Made by a program: the position numbers and the translations under genes
Shown here: positions 31,560-41,187 of the stretch, in pieces
Numbering within the stretch: the stretch's first letter is position 1
How the letters are laid out: each line of letters starts with the position of its first letter
Source: CAZWLY01 sp964634465
GTDB taxonomy: Bacteria; Desulfobacterota; Desulfarculia; G963662305
Direction: 5' to 3'
DNA length: 64,000 nt
Assembly (NCBI GenBank): GCA_964634465.1
Contig: CAZWLY010000012.1
Location: forward strand, 1 to 64,000
The notes under the pieces: generated by a model
What the model saw: the letters and a program-made list of their open reading frames with translations, nothing else
Told to the model about the DNA's origin: nothing
Database searches by the model: none

Positions 31560-33149
31560 ATGGGGTTTCTCGACGGACTGAAGCGGACTTTCGGCCGGCA
31601 GGACGCCTACCAGAAAGGCATCGAGCTTTACAATCGGGGCCTCTACGAAGAAGCCCTGGAAAAGTTCGCCGAGATCACCTCCCAGGGCCAGGTCCGCACC
31701 AGCCTCCACACCAACCTGGCCGCCTTCTATTCCGGCCAGGCCCACTGCAACATCGGCATCCTGGCCCTGCACACCGGCGATTTTCGCCGGGCGGTGACCC
31801 ATCTGGAAAAGGCGGTCGGGTTCAATTCTAGCCTGTTCGGGGCCTACTACTACCTGGGTATAGCCCTCAACAATCTGGGCCTCTACCACAAGGCCATGGA
31901 CGCCTTTCAGCGGGTTCTGGAGATCAACCCGGGCTACCTTCCGGTCAGGCTCAAGCTGGCCGTGGTCTTCTACAACGAGGCTCGCTATCTCGACGCCGAG
32001 AAGGAATTGGAGCGGATGGTCGAGGACCACCCCCACTGGGCCGACATGCACTATCACCTCGGTCTGGTCAGGGCCTCTCTGGGCCGCGTCGAGGAAGGTC
32101 TGGTCGAAATCGAGGCCGCCCTGGCCATCAACCCCAACTATCTCAAGGCCCGGATCACCCACGGCCTCCTGCTGGCCCGCCTCGGCCGGGTCGAGGAAGG
32201 GGCCGAAGAGCTCACGGCCATCATCGAGGACCGCCCCACCTTCGCCGACGTTCACTACTACCTCGGCCTGATCAGGGCCTCCCAGGGCCGCCACGACGAA
32301 GCCCTGGCCCGTCTCGAACGGGCGGTCGAGTTGAGCCCCAACTGGGTCGAGGCCCGGTTCTGTCTCGCCCTGGCGCTCGGCGCGGCCGGGAAGACCGAAG
32401 AGGCCCGCCAAGCCCTGGAAGGGGTGCTCTCCGTCAAGCCCGACCACACCGAGGCCGGGTTGATCCTCAGCCATTTCCAGCGGCTGGCCGGCGATGACTC
32501 GGCCCGGAGCTGGCAAGAGCACCTGGACGGTTTCGCCGACCAGGCCCGGACCCAACTGCCCCAGCGGGTGGAGATCATCCCCGAGTTCTCGGACATCGTC
32601 ACCATCTTCTCGCCGTCCAAGGACAAGGCCCTCTACCAGTCGCTGATCCGCATCTACGAATCGACGGCCCAGGCCAACCAGGGCTACCCCGACGTCCACT
32701 ACAATCTGGGCTCCCTTTACGCCAGGCTGGAGATCTACGACCAGGCCATCCAGAACCTGGAACGGGCCCTGGAGATCAACCCCTCCTTTGTCAAGGCCCG
32801 GATCAACCTCTACCGGGCCCTGATGGAAGTCAACATGTACCGCCGGGCCGAGGAGGAGATCGCCAAGCTTCTCGAACAAGGCATCGACTTCCCCGATCTC
32901 CATCTCGATCGAGGCCGGGTGCTGGCCCAACTGGACCGGCCCGAGGAGGCCGCCGAAGCGTTCGAGAACGCCATCGAACGCAACCCCGCCCTGGCCGACG
33001 CCTACTGGCATTGGTCGATCATCGAGGAGAGGGCCGGCCGAAAGGAGGCCGCGGCCGAAGTGCTGGAGCGCTATCCCGGCCTGGACCGACCGGGCCCGGA
33101 GGCCGACCAGTTCCGAAACCGTATCCAGCGGCTGCGCAACTCGGGATAG
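31560..33149 (+). CDS. Large tetratricopeptide-repeat protein
   Basis: The cytosolic protein of about 529 aa consists of at least eleven TPR units of 34 residues from residue 15 onward (for example YHKAMDAFQRVLEINPGYLPVR, ALARLERAVELSPNWVEARF, AIQNLERALEINPSFVKARI). A linker near 320-375 separates two TPR blocks. No signal peptide was seen. Proteins of this kind scaffold complexes; the partner is unknown. The ATG at 31560 is chosen because repeats begin soon after; upstream TTG codons are possible. Confidence 0.88.
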   Translation: MGFLDGLKRTFGRQDAYQKGIELYNRGLYEEALEKFAEITSQGQVRTSLHTNLAAFYSGQAHCNIGILALHTGDFRRAVTHLEKAVGFNSSLFGAYYYLGIALNNLGLYHKAMDAFQRVLEINPGYLPVRLKLAVVFYNEARYLDAEKELERMVEDHPHWADMHYHLGLVRASLGRVEEGLVEIEAALAINPNYLKARITHGLLLARLGRVEEGAEELTAIIEDRPTFADVHYYLGLIRASQGRHDEALARLERAVELSPNWVEARFCLALALGAAGKTEEARQALEGVLSVKPDHTEAGLILSHFQRLAGDDSARSWQEHLDGFADQARTQLPQRVEIIPEFSDIVTIFSPSKDKALYQSLIRIYESTAQANQGYPDVHYNLGSLYARLEIYDQAIQNLERALEINPSFVKARINLYRALMEVNMYRRAEEEIAKLLEQGIDFPDLHLDRGRVLAQLDRPEEAAEAFENAIERNPALADAYWHWSIIEERAGRKEAAAEVLERYPGLDRPGPEADQFRNRIQRLRNSG

Positions 33150-33170
33150 CGGAGGCCCCTCCGTCAATTT
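33150..33170 (+). terminator. Weak terminator-like hairpin after the TPR gene
   Basis: CGGAGG and CCTCCG pair around two bases and are followed by TCAATTT. The stem overlaps the stop region and the loop is very tight, so this is tentative. The rest of the 224-bp gap holds only a GCGGTCGCGACCGC palindrome (33324-33337). Confidence 0.3.
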
Positions 33171-33373
33171 CGACCGGTTTTGTGAGCGGGAGACAAGGTT
33201 CTTTCCGCGCGGCGTTGGTTGATCGGCCCCATCGGCTCTGGGCCGCCCGGAGTCACGCCCTTCGGCCTTTCCGGACCGGGTATTCGCCCCCACCGGGCGG
33301 CCGGCCGCCTGAAGCCTTTCCCCGCGGTCGCGACCGCAGCCGAGCCGCCTGAACGAGTTTTCAGGAGATGCGT

Positions 33374-33874
33374 CTAGCCTTCGGACAGCACCCGGCGAAT
33401 GGCCGACTCCAGCCGGTCCGAGCCGTCGTAGCCCAGAATCATGTCGGTGATGCCGCCCTGTCGGTCGAGGACGTAGGTGGTCGGGATGCGGCGCACCCCG
33501 CCGAAAGACAGGGTGGCCTGGGGCCGGATCATGCCGACCGGGTAGGGAATCTTGAACTCGGCGACGAACCCCTTCACCGTCTCCCTGGCGTGGGCCTTGT
33601 CCATGGACAGGCCGATTATCTGGAGGCCGTCGCCGGCGTACTTATTCTGAAGCCGGACCAACTCCGGCGTCTCCAGCCGGCAGGGCAGGCACCAGGTGGC
33701 GAAAAAATTGACCACCAACACCTTGCCCCGATAGTCGCTGAGCGAGACGTCGCGGCCGCTCAAGGTGGTGAAGGTCAGGCTGGGGACGACCCGCTCTTCG
33801 GCCGCAGCCGCGGCGTTGAAGGCGACCAGGATGACGGCGGCGAGGATGATCGTGAGCAAGTGACGGCTGGGCAT
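33374..33874 (-). CDS. TlpA/ResA-type membrane-anchored thioredoxin-like protein
   Basis: The 166-aa protein has an N-terminal signal/anchor (HLLTIILAAVILVAFNAAAA) and a thioredoxin fold with active site WCLPC near residue 62, then cis-proline segment RRIPTTYVLD. It is likely periplasmic, keeping cytochrome c or other thiols reduced. The VVNFFATWC...C layout and the insertion between strand and helix are ResA-like. The start at 33874 gives a proper signal peptide; the frame extends upstream without one. A weak TTGACA box lies at 33905-33910. Confidence 0.9.
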   Translation of the reverse strand: MPSRHLLTIILAAVILVAFNAAAAAEERVVPSLTFTTLSGRDVSLSDYRGKVLVVNFFATWCLPCRLETPELVRLQNKYAGDGLQIIGLSMDKAHARETVKGFVAEFKIPYPVGMIRPQATLSFGGVRRIPTTYVLDRQGGITDMILGYDGSDRLESAIRRVLSEG

Positions 33875-34037
33875 AGCTAAAGGCTTACCGTCTCCCAGAC
33901 GGAGTGTCAAGGCGGCCAAAACGGGTTGAACTATTGACGCTTGCCATTTTATGGTTATTTGTGTGAATATGAATCTGTATTGCCCGACTGGCGGCCGGCG
34001 AGGGGATCCCGGCCGGCAATTTTGAAAAGGAGGATCC

Positions 34038-34703
34038 ATGCTGGTTAAAGGGTGGATGACCACCGACGTAATCACGATCGATGAAGACACCTCGGTGATG
34101 AAGGCCTCGCAGATCATGAAGGAGAACGGCGTCAGGCGTCTGCCCGTGATGCGTGACGGCCAGTTGGTCGGCATCGTCTCCGACCGGGATCTCAAAGAGG
34201 CCTCGCCCTCCAAAGCCACCACCCTGGACGTCCACGAGCTGTACTACCTGCTCTCGGAGCTGAAGGTCAAGGATATCATGACCAAGGAGGTGGTCACCAT
34301 CAGCCCCGACGACACCGTGGAGTTGGCCGCGGTCAAGATGTTGGAGCACCGGGTCACCGGCCTGCCGGTGGTCCATGAAGGGCGGCTGGTCGGCATCCTG
34401 ACCATGAACGACGTCTTCAAGGTGCTCATCGCCATCACCGGCATCTACCGTGGCGGGGTCCAGTTCGCCTTCAACCTGCCCGACCGGCCGGGCACCATCG
34501 GCGAAGTGGCCAACGTCATCCGCTCCCACGGCGGCTCCATGGTCTCCATCCTCACCTCCTATGACTCGTGCGACGAAGACTGCCGCCACGTCTTCATCCG
34601 CATCGCCGACATGCCCGAGGACAAGCTCAAGGAGCTCATCAAGGAACTGGAAGAGAACTTCATCGTTCTCTATATCGCCCACGATCAGCTCGAACGGGTC
34701 TAG
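34038..34703 (+). CDS. CBS-domain pair with ACT domain (AcuB-like)
   Basis: The 221-aa cytosolic sensor has two CBS motifs (residues 1-55 and 75-130, each with the GIV/GIL..D hallmark) that bind adenine nucleotides, and an ACT-like domain (VQFAFNLPDRPGTIGEVANVIRSHGGSMVSI) that binds amino acids or similar ligands. AcuB proteins have this order; the controlled process is unknown here. A GGAGG site precedes the ATG and a strong terminator follows, so it is monocistronic. Confidence 0.92.
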   Translation: MLVKGWMTTDVITIDEDTSVMKASQIMKENGVRRLPVMRDGQLVGIVSDRDLKEASPSKATTLDVHELYYLLSELKVKDIMTKEVVTISPDDTVELAAVKMLEHRVTGLPVVHEGRLVGILTMNDVFKVLIAITGIYRGGVQFAFNLPDRPGTIGEVANVIRSHGGSMVSILTSYDSCDEDCRHVFIRIADMPEDKLKELIKELEENFIVLYIAHDQLERV

Positions 34704-34730
34704 CGGCCTCTCCAGTAAACGAGGCGACCG

Positions 34731-34766
34731 GGGCCGGGGAGCACACCCCGGCCCTTCTTTGTTTTT
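34731..34766 (+). terminator. Rho-independent terminator after the CBS-ACT gene
   Basis: GGGCCGGGG and CCCCGGCCC form a perfect 9-bp stem with a 6-nt loop, followed by TTCTTTGTTTTT. Confidence 0.95.
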
Positions 34767-34773
34767 AGATAGA

Positions 34774-36234
34774 ATGACGCTCATGACCGACTATCGCCGA
34801 GTGTTGAAGCCCCTGGCCGAAGCGGTCTCAAACCGCCCGGTCTTCGAGCTGGCCGCCCGCCTGGGGCCGCCGGGCGGGGTCTTCGTGGTCGGCGGGGCGA
34901 TTCGCGACTGCCTGCTCGGCCGTCCGGCTCAGCCGGCCGGGCCGGCCGAGATCGACCTGGCCGTGGCCGCCGGGGCGAAGGGCCTGGGCCGAAGGCTGGC
35001 CGAGAAGACCGGCGGAAGGCTGGTCGTTCTCTCCGAGGCCGACGACGCCGTCAGGTTGGTCATGGGCGATTTGATCGTCGATTTGACCGGCTTTCGGGGG
35101 CCGGACCTCGAGTCCGATCTGTGCGGCCGGGACTACACCGTCAACGCTCTGGCCCTCAATCTCGACCGGCTTCTGGCCGGCGAGATCGAGCCGATCGATC
35201 CCCTGACCGGCCTGAGCGACCTCGAAGCCCGGCGGCTCGTTCCGGCCGGCTCCCACGTGCTGGCCGCCGATCCGCTGCGGGTGCTGAGGGGTTTTCGGTT
35301 GGCCGCCGAACTGGGACTGGGCCTTCCGCCGGCGACTCTCAGGGCCATGGCCGCGGCCGCGCCGGGTTTGAGACGCGTAGCCGGCGAACGGATCAACCAC
35401 GAGCTTCGCCGCCTCTTGGCCGCGCCCCGATCGGCCGACTGGCTGATGCTGATGGCCGAACGCAAGATCCTGGGCTTCGTCCTGCCCGAAGCGGCCGCCC
35501 TGGCCGGGATGTATCAGAACCGCTACCACCACCTGGACGGCCTGGGCCACACCCTGGCCGCCCTGGCCCGCCTGGAGGACCTCCTCCTCCGGCCGCCGGA
35601 CTGGGCCAAGGGCCGAGAGCCGGACGAAGCCGGCCGGCTGATCACGAAGCTGGCCGTGCTCTTCCACGACGTCGGCAAGTTGGAGCGGTTCACCGTCCGC
35701 CCCTCCGGCGGGCTGTCGTTTCCCAGGCACGACAAATCATCGGTCGAGCTATGGACCCGGGCCGCCGAGCGGCTGCGCTTCTCCAGGAACGAGACCAAGG
35801 CCGCGGCCGCGCTCATCGCCGCCCACATGCGACCGCTGTCGCTGCTCTTGGCCAAGCAGATCACGGCCAAGGCCCAGCGGCGGCTGATCAAGGCCGCCGA
35901 GGGGCGGCTCATCGAGTTGGGCCTGCTGGTCAAGGCCGACTCCCTGGCCACCCGGGGCCCGTCCCGCGAGCCGGCCTGGGAGAAGCGGATCGACGATCTG
36001 TGGCGGCGGCTGTTGGCCGTCGAGGCCGAGATGGGCCGCCAGGACGAAGCGCCGCTGATCAGGGGCGACGAATTGATGGCCGCCCTGGGGCTGGCGGCCG
36101 GCCCGCTTATCGGCCGGCTGTTGACCGAGCTGGCCGAGGCCCGCCTGGCCGGCCGAATCGCCGACAGAGATCAGGCCCTGGCCTGGGCCCGGCAACGGCT
36201 GGCGGAACTGGGCCCGAAAGAAGGCGGGGCTTGA
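34774..36234 (+). CDS. tRNA nucleotidyltransferase/poly(A) polymerase family protein with HD domain
   Basis: The 486-aa protein has the head motif VVGGAIRDCLLG (near residue 36), RDYTVNALALNL near 115, and ADPLRVLRGFRLAAELG near 165, which define class II CCA-adding enzymes and poly(A) polymerases. The metal-binding pair normally D-x-D reads EID here. Residues 245-370 form an HD phosphohydrolase domain (HHLDGLGHTLAAL, FHDVGK). It most likely completes or repairs tRNA 3' ends. Two nearby ATGs (34774 and 34783) lack a clear ribosome site and follow the terminator U-tract directly. Confidence 0.85.
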   Translation: MTLMTDYRRVLKPLAEAVSNRPVFELAARLGPPGGVFVVGGAIRDCLLGRPAQPAGPAEIDLAVAAGAKGLGRRLAEKTGGRLVVLSEADDAVRLVMGDLIVDLTGFRGPDLESDLCGRDYTVNALALNLDRLLAGEIEPIDPLTGLSDLEARRLVPAGSHVLAADPLRVLRGFRLAAELGLGLPPATLRAMAAAAPGLRRVAGERINHELRRLLAAPRSADWLMLMAERKILGFVLPEAAALAGMYQNRYHHLDGLGHTLAALARLEDLLLRPPDWAKGREPDEAGRLITKLAVLFHDVGKLERFTVRPSGGLSFPRHDKSSVELWTRAAERLRFSRNETKAAAALIAAHMRPLSLLLAKQITAKAQRRLIKAAEGRLIELGLLVKADSLATRGPSREPAWEKRIDDLWRRLLAVEAEMGRQDEAPLIRGDELMAALGLAAGPLIGRLLTELAEARLAGRIADRDQALAWARQRLAELGPKEGGA

Positions 36235-36345
36235 TCGACGACCGGGCGGGGGACCTCCAACAGACCGGCTGCGCCTTTTGCTTCGACCCGGCGGATGGTC
36301 CAATCGGGGAAGTCTTCGGTCGCGGCTCGCCAGCCATAATGAACG

Positions 36346-36440
36346 ACCCCGCCGCAAGCGACGGGTACCGGCGGCAGGTGCGGGCCCGTTCTTCTTCGCC
36401 CCAAGCTGCGGGGGATGCCCCGTGGGGGCTCAAGTCCATT
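36346..36440 (+). repeat. Intergenic hairpin repeat, copy B
   Basis: It reads GCCGCAAGCGACGGGTACC..., CCCGTTCTTCTTCGCCCC, AAGCTGCGGGGGATGCCCC and GTGGGGGCTCAAG, aligning over its whole length with copy A. It fills most of the 241-bp spacer, which holds no gene. Confidence 0.75.
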
Positions 36441-36475
36441 GTCCGCCGCCTCAAGAAACCGAGAAACGCAACCCC

Positions 36476-38704
36476 TTAGGACATGCTCATCGGATCGACG
36501 TCCAGTCTCAAGTCCAGGCCCCTGACCTCCTCGTTCGTCTCCGCCAGGGGGAGCAGTCGATCCAGGAGCGCCTGGCCGGCGGCGGCGGTCTGGGTTTTTA
36601 TCAGCACCAGCCAGCGATAGCGATTCGCCACCTTCAACACCGGGGCCGGGGCCGGGCCTAGGATCGAAATCCGACCGGCGCCGGAGAGCGACCGGGCCGC
36701 CTGGCGAGCCAGATCGGCCAGGGCGCGGGCGGCCAGCTCGACCCTCTTTGGCGATCGCCCGCTGAGCCTGATCTGGATCAGCCGGGAGAAGGGCGGGTAA
36801 AAGAGCTGCCGCCTGATCTCGGCCTCCCGGTCGAAGAAGGCGGCGTAATCCTGGCTGGCGGCGGCCCTCAACGAGTAGTGGTCGGGGTTCATGGTCTGGA
36901 TGACGACCCGACCCGGCGTCTCGCCCCGGCCGGCCCGACCGGCGACCTGGGTCAAAAGCTGAAAGGTCCGTTCGGCCGCCCGGAAGTCGGGCCGGGACAG
37001 GCCCAGATCGGCCAGGACCACCCCGACCAGGCCGATGCCGGGGAAGTCGTGCCCCTTGGCCAACATCTGGGTGCCGACCAGGATGTCGATCTCGCCTCCG
37101 GCCAACCGGGTCAAGGTGTCCTCGATGGCCCTCAAGCCGCCGGCGACGTCCGAGTCCAAGCGGGCCACTCTGGCCCGGGGAAAGACCCGGCGGGTCTCCT
37201 CGTCCAGTCGCTCCGCGCCCAGCCCCAAGAGCTTGTACTCGTCCCGGCCGCACTTGGGGCACTCGGAGAATTCCCTGGCCAGTCCGCAGTAGTGGCACAC
37301 CAGCGCACCGTAGCCCTGGTGGAAGGTCAGCGTCACCGAGCAGTTGGGGCAGTTGACCGGCCGGCCGCACCTCCCGCAGACCGGATAGGTGGCGAAGCCC
37401 CGGCGGTTGAGGAAATAGAGCGCCTGCTGGCCCGAGGCGAGGGCGGTCCGGGTGGCCTCGATCAGCCGCCGGGAGAGAATCACCGGCCCGGCCTCGGCCC
37501 CGGGTTCGTCCCGCAGATCGACCACCTCGACCTCGGGCAAGGGACGCTCGAGGATGCGGTTGGTCAGGCTCAGCCGTCGATACTTGCCGTCCTTTTGGTG
37601 CTGATAGCTGACCACCGACGGAGTGGCCGAACCGAGGACGACCACCGCCCCGGCCGCCCGACCCCGCACCAGAGCCACGTCCCGAGCGTGGTATCTCAAG
37701 CCCTCCTCCTGCTTGTACGACGGCTCGTGCTCCTCATCGACGACGATCAGACCGACGTCCCTGAGGGGCGCGAACACGGCCGAGCGGGCCCCGAGGGCGA
37801 TCCTGGCCCGACCGTCGAGGAGCTTGAGCCACTGGCCCAACCGCTGGGCCGAGGTCAGGCCGGAATGGAGGACGGCCACCATGTCGCCGAAACGGTCCCT
37901 GAAGAGCGCCTCCAACCTGGGGGTGAGGGCGATCTCCGGAACGAGGATGATCGCCGTCCGGCCGGCGTCGAGGGCGGTTTGCCCGGCCCGGAGGTAGACT
38001 TCGGTCTTGCCCGAGCCGGTCACGCCGTGGAGCAGAAAGGGGGTGTAGCGGCCCGAATTCAGGGCGGCTCGAATCTCGGTCAAGGCCTCGGCCTGCTCCG
38101 GGGTCGGCTCGGGCGGCGGACCCAGGTCGTAGTCGAGAACGACCGGCCGCCAGGCCGGCTCGTGATAGGCGATCTCGACCAGTCCCTTCTTGACCAGGGC
38201 CCGGCCCGCCGCGTCGGCGCCGGGCGCCACCTGGCGCAGGATGTTGAACGGCACCCAACCCTTGCCGGCCAAATAGTCGCAGACCCGAGCCTGGACCGGC
38301 GGCAGCCTGGGCGGCTCGGCCTGAGGGAGCGCCCGGGCCGCCTTGCGCCGGCGAGGGCCGCCGGCCGGCCGGCCGGGGCCGACCGGCAAAGCGGCGGCGA
38401 TGGTCTGGCCCAGGGGATGGCGGTAGTAGGCGGCCAGCCACTGGAAGAGTTCCATCATCTCCGGCGGAAAGAGCGGCCGCTCGTCCAGGGCCCGGGCCAC
38501 TCTTCTGATCTTGATCCCTTCCGGCGCAACGGCCCCCTCGCCCACAACGAAACCGATCGCCTCCCGCCCCCTGAGCGGCACGGCCACCCTCAAGCCCGGC
38601 CTCGGTTCGAGATCGAGCTCCCAGCGGTAGGTCAGCGGGCGGTCGATGCGAGCCGCCACCGCCACTTCGACGTAGGCGCTCCTGGGACCGTTGGGCTCGG
38701 TCAA
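36476..38704 (-). CDS. priA: Primosomal protein N' (replication restart helicase PriA)
   Basis: The 742-aa superfamily-2 helicase has Walker A GVTGSGKTEVYLRA (near 230), the DEEH box (VVDEEHEPSYKQEE) and a two-zinc insert CGRCGRPVNCPNC...CHYCG...CPKCGRDEY between the helicase lobes. It reloads the replisome at stalled forks. The start codon is TTG, immediately after the previous stop codon (TGATTG), supported by AAAGGAG 8 nt upstream inside the preceding gene, so translation is coupled. Confidence 0.95.
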   Translation of the reverse strand: MTEPNGPRSAYVEVAVAARIDRPLTYRWELDLEPRPGLRVAVPLRGREAIGFVVGEGAVAPEGIKIRRVARALDERPLFPPEMMELFQWLAAYYRHPLGQTIAAALPVGPGRPAGGPRRRKAARALPQAEPPRLPPVQARVCDYLAGKGWVPFNILRQVAPGADAAGRALVKKGLVEIAYHEPAWRPVVLDYDLGPPPEPTPEQAEALTEIRAALNSGRYTPFLLHGVTGSGKTEVYLRAGQTALDAGRTAIILVPEIALTPRLEALFRDRFGDMVAVLHSGLTSAQRLGQWLKLLDGRARIALGARSAVFAPLRDVGLIVVDEEHEPSYKQEEGLRYHARDVALVRGRAAGAVVVLGSATPSVVSYQHQKDGKYRRLSLTNRILERPLPEVEVVDLRDEPGAEAGPVILSRRLIEATRTALASGQQALYFLNRRGFATYPVCGRCGRPVNCPNCSVTLTFHQGYGALVCHYCGLAREFSECPKCGRDEYKLLGLGAERLDEETRRVFPRARVARLDSDVAGGLRAIEDTLTRLAGGEIDILVGTQMLAKGHDFPGIGLVGVVLADLGLSRPDFRAAERTFQLLTQVAGRAGRGETPGRVVIQTMNPDHYSLRAAASQDYAAFFDREAEIRRQLFYPPFSRLIQIRLSGRSPKRVELAARALADLARQAARSLSGAGRISILGPAPAPVLKVANRYRWLVLIKTQTAAAGQALLDRLLPLAETNEEVRGLDLRLDVDPMSMS

Positions 38705-40066
38705 TCAGAGGCTCCTTTTGAGGACGTCCTGGCAGAAGTCCTTGAAGCCGGGCTGACGGTCCTGCTCGGCCATGGCCTTGATCGCGGCCGGGGTGGTGGC
38801 GGCCGATTTCCAGTTGGAGATGGGTTTGAGCTCCTTGCGCCGGACGAAGGCGGTCGGCAGGGCGAAATTCAAATCGCCCTGGACGGGCTGGAAGTAGATG
38901 TAGTCGCCCTTGACGGCGATGGGCATGGGCAGTCCCTCGGCCAAGGCCTCGAAGGCGGCCAGGGGCCGGGGATAATGGTTGAAGTTTTTGTTCAGATACT
39001 TGATCTCCTCGTTGGGCAGGCCCATCAACTGGAAGGACTCGATCATCACGTTCCGACCGAGCTCTTCGTCCCAGGCGGCCAGGCCGCCCTTCTGGGGCTT
39101 GAGCGGGTTGTTGGCCACGATCTCCATGACCATCCGGAAGCCTTGATCGCTCAACTTGAGAGCCAGGGCCAACGCCTCCAGGTCGATGGCCCCGGTCAGG
39201 TAACCCAGGTCCTCGATGTTGTAGGACAGTTTGTCGTCCATCCGGGCCAGGACGTCGGCCATCTCCCTCCGGCTGAGGCGGATCTTCCGGCCGTCGGGCT
39301 CGAGGCGGAAGACTTGGCCTTCGGCCGTGGTCTGCATGGCCATCTGGCCGTGATTGTGAAGCCGGCGGGGCGCGTTCGGGTCGAAGAAGAAGCGGCCGTT
39401 TTCGAGATTGACGCCCTCGAAGGAGGCCTGGATCATGAACAGCACCCGCTCCGGGGCGAAGCCCATGAATCGGTCGGCGATGAACTGGCCCAGTATCTCC
39501 TCGGCCGTGGTCTCGTTCAGGATGACCAGCATCCACTGGTTCTCCAGGACCGTCTCCGGGTTGCGGCCGGCCTGCCGGGCCAAGAGGGTCAGGTCGAAGG
39601 CCATCTGGAGCATGTGGCGCAGCCCCAGGGAGAGGTCCATCACGTCCTGGGGAGTCGCCCCTCCGCTGATCTCGAGGAACTCCTCGGCCGTCACCTGGCG
39701 GCCCTCCTCCTCGGAGAGCATTTCGAGGCAGCGCTCCAAGGTCAGGACCCGGAAAGGGTTGATCAGGTACTTGGTGCCCAGCTTCAGCCGGGTCGCCTCG
39801 CCGGCGGCGGTGTGCTCGGCCATGAAGCGGCCGTCCAGGACGCACTCCACCGCCCGCTCGAGCTCGTCCGGGGACAGGCTGGCGGCGTCCAGGGTCACTA
39901 CGTCGCGGGGTTCGCTCAAGGAATCGAGGCGGGGATAGGCGTTGATCCTCTCCTCGTCGGCGGCCACGGCGGCCACGGAATCGTAGCCGGCCAGGCGCTC
40001 GGTCAAGATATTGAGGCAGCTTTCACGATAGGCTTCCAGGGATCCGGTCTCAACCTTGACAGGCAT
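38705..40066 (-). CDS. Uncharacterised 453-aa protein, possibly nucleotidyltransferase-like
   Basis: I do not recognise the family with certainty. It is soluble, with no signal peptide. The segment AEHTAAGEATRLKLGTKYLINP (residues 83-104) resembles the GG.GTRLG...PK substrate loop of UDP-sugar pyrophosphorylases. LHNHGQMAMQT near residue 236 could correspond to their GHG region. This suggests, weakly, a sugar-nucleotide enzyme. It abuts priA and supplies its ribosome site. Codon use and coding pattern are typical of the genome, so the gene is real. Confidence 0.8.
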   Translation of the reverse strand: MPVKVETGSLEAYRESCLNILTERLAGYDSVAAVAADEERINAYPRLDSLSEPRDVVTLDAASLSPDELERAVECVLDGRFMAEHTAAGEATRLKLGTKYLINPFRVLTLERCLEMLSEEEGRQVTAEEFLEISGGATPQDVMDLSLGLRHMLQMAFDLTLLARQAGRNPETVLENQWMLVILNETTAEEILGQFIADRFMGFAPERVLFMIQASFEGVNLENGRFFFDPNAPRRLHNHGQMAMQTTAEGQVFRLEPDGRKIRLSRREMADVLARMDDKLSYNIEDLGYLTGAIDLEALALALKLSDQGFRMVMEIVANNPLKPQKGGLAAWDEELGRNVMIESFQLMGLPNEEIKYLNKNFNHYPRPLAAFEALAEGLPMPIAVKGDYIYFQPVQGDLNFALPTAFVRRKELKPISNWKSAATTPAAIKAMAEQDRQPGFKDFCQDVLKRSL

Positions 40067-40178
40067 TCGAACCTCGCTACCACCCTCCGTGCTTTACCGG
40101 CGGGTCGAGTTGGGGTAGTAAGGACTCAGGTTACCTAATCATTAACCCGTCCGCCCGGACCAAGCAAGGGGGTTGAGC

Positions 40179-40706
40179 ATGGAACTGACCTTCGGCGGGG
40201 CCAAAGTGTCGCTGGTCCAAGGCGACATCACCGAGCTCGACGTGGACGCCATCGTCAACGCGGCCAACGAACGGCTGGTGCTGGGGGCCGGGGTGGCCGG
40301 GGCGATCAGGACCAAGGGCGGGCCGAGCATCCAGGCGGAGTGCGACCGGATCGGCTACACTCCGGTCGGCACGGCGGCCATCACCGGCGGCGGCGAGCTC
40401 AAGGCCAAGCACGTCATCCACGCCGTCGGGCCGCGCTGGGGCGAGGGCGACGAGGAGGCCAAGCTCAAGGGGGCCGTCGTCTCCAGCCTCAAGCTGGCCG
40501 ACCGAAACGGCCTCAAGTCGATCGCCTTTCCGGCCATCTCGACCGGCATCTTCGGCTTCCCCACGGACTTGGCGGCCCGGGTGATACTCAACGCCGTCAA
40601 GAACTACCTGGAGGCCGGCAGCGGACTCGAGCAGGTAACGATCTGTCTCTTCGGCCAGGAGAGCTACGACGCTTTCGAGACGGCGGCCGGGAATCTGGCG
40701 GTTTAA
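40179..40706 (+). CDS. Macro-domain (ADP-ribose-binding) protein
   Basis: The 175-aa protein consists of a single macro domain with VQGDITELDVDAIVNAANERL (residues 10-30), GAGVAGAI and PAISTGIFGFP, which form the ADP-ribose pocket. It may remove ADP-ribose or O-acetyl-ADP-ribose, or bind them. The ATG at 40179 follows an AAGGGGG site. Its last codon overlaps the stop of the convergent gene by 4 bp. Confidence 0.93.
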   Translation: MELTFGGAKVSLVQGDITELDVDAIVNAANERLVLGAGVAGAIRTKGGPSIQAECDRIGYTPVGTAAITGGGELKAKHVIHAVGPRWGEGDEEAKLKGAVVSSLKLADRNGLKSIAFPAISTGIFGFPTDLAARVILNAVKNYLEAGSGLEQVTICLFGQESYDAFETAAGNLAV

Positions 40707-41095
40707 TCCGCTTTAATCCGGCCGTTCTTCTTGTTCTGGGGCAGGAGGCGGGACAGCTCGCCCAGCCGGGTCTCGATAAGGGACAGCGAGGTGGACAGGC
40801 TCTTGAGCTCGGCCTGGAGACGAGCCATCTCCTCACAGGAGCCGGAGCCGGCCAGTTCCTCCACCCGCTTCCGGAGAGCGGTGATGGTCGCGTCCAGTTC
40901 GGCCTGCCGTTCGGTCAGGACGACCAACGCGGCGGCCGCCTTTTGGTCCAGGTACTGGGGCTCCCTGGCCGACTGGTCGGGCGCGGCGAAGCCGAACAGG
41001 TAGACCATGTAGACCAGGCCGAAGGTTACCGCCAGGCTCAGAAAAAGCTCCAGGCGGGAAAGACCGAAACGCCGTTTGGGGGTAGAATTATTCAC
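40703..41095 (-). CDS. Small single-pass membrane protein with coiled coil
   Basis: The 130-aa protein has a basic N-terminus, one transmembrane helix (LELFLSLAVTFGLVYMVYLFGFA, about residues 15-37) and a heptad-rich coiled coil (about 55-115). The function is unknown; the shape recalls divisome or tether proteins. The start is GTG. The coding call rests on the clean hydrophobic segment and coiled coil, which shadows of other genes do not show. Confidence 0.7.
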   Translation of the reverse strand: MNNSTPKRRFGLSRLELFLSLAVTFGLVYMVYLFGFAAPDQSAREPQYLDQKAAAALVVLTERQAELDATITALRKRVEELAGSGSCEEMARLQAELKSLSTSLSLIETRLGELSRLLPQNKKNGRIKAD

Positions 41096-41187
41096 AATCG
41101 GTGGATATCAATTAAACCGGCTCCCGTCAAGCCCGGCATCGACCAAAAACCACAGCGGCCAAAGGAATCGCCTGAGGACGGACGACG

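Noticed and set aside
36878..40138. Antisense open frame over 1000 codons opposite priA and its neighbour
   Set aside because: Same shadow effect; priA motifs and the ribosome site prove the minus strand codes.
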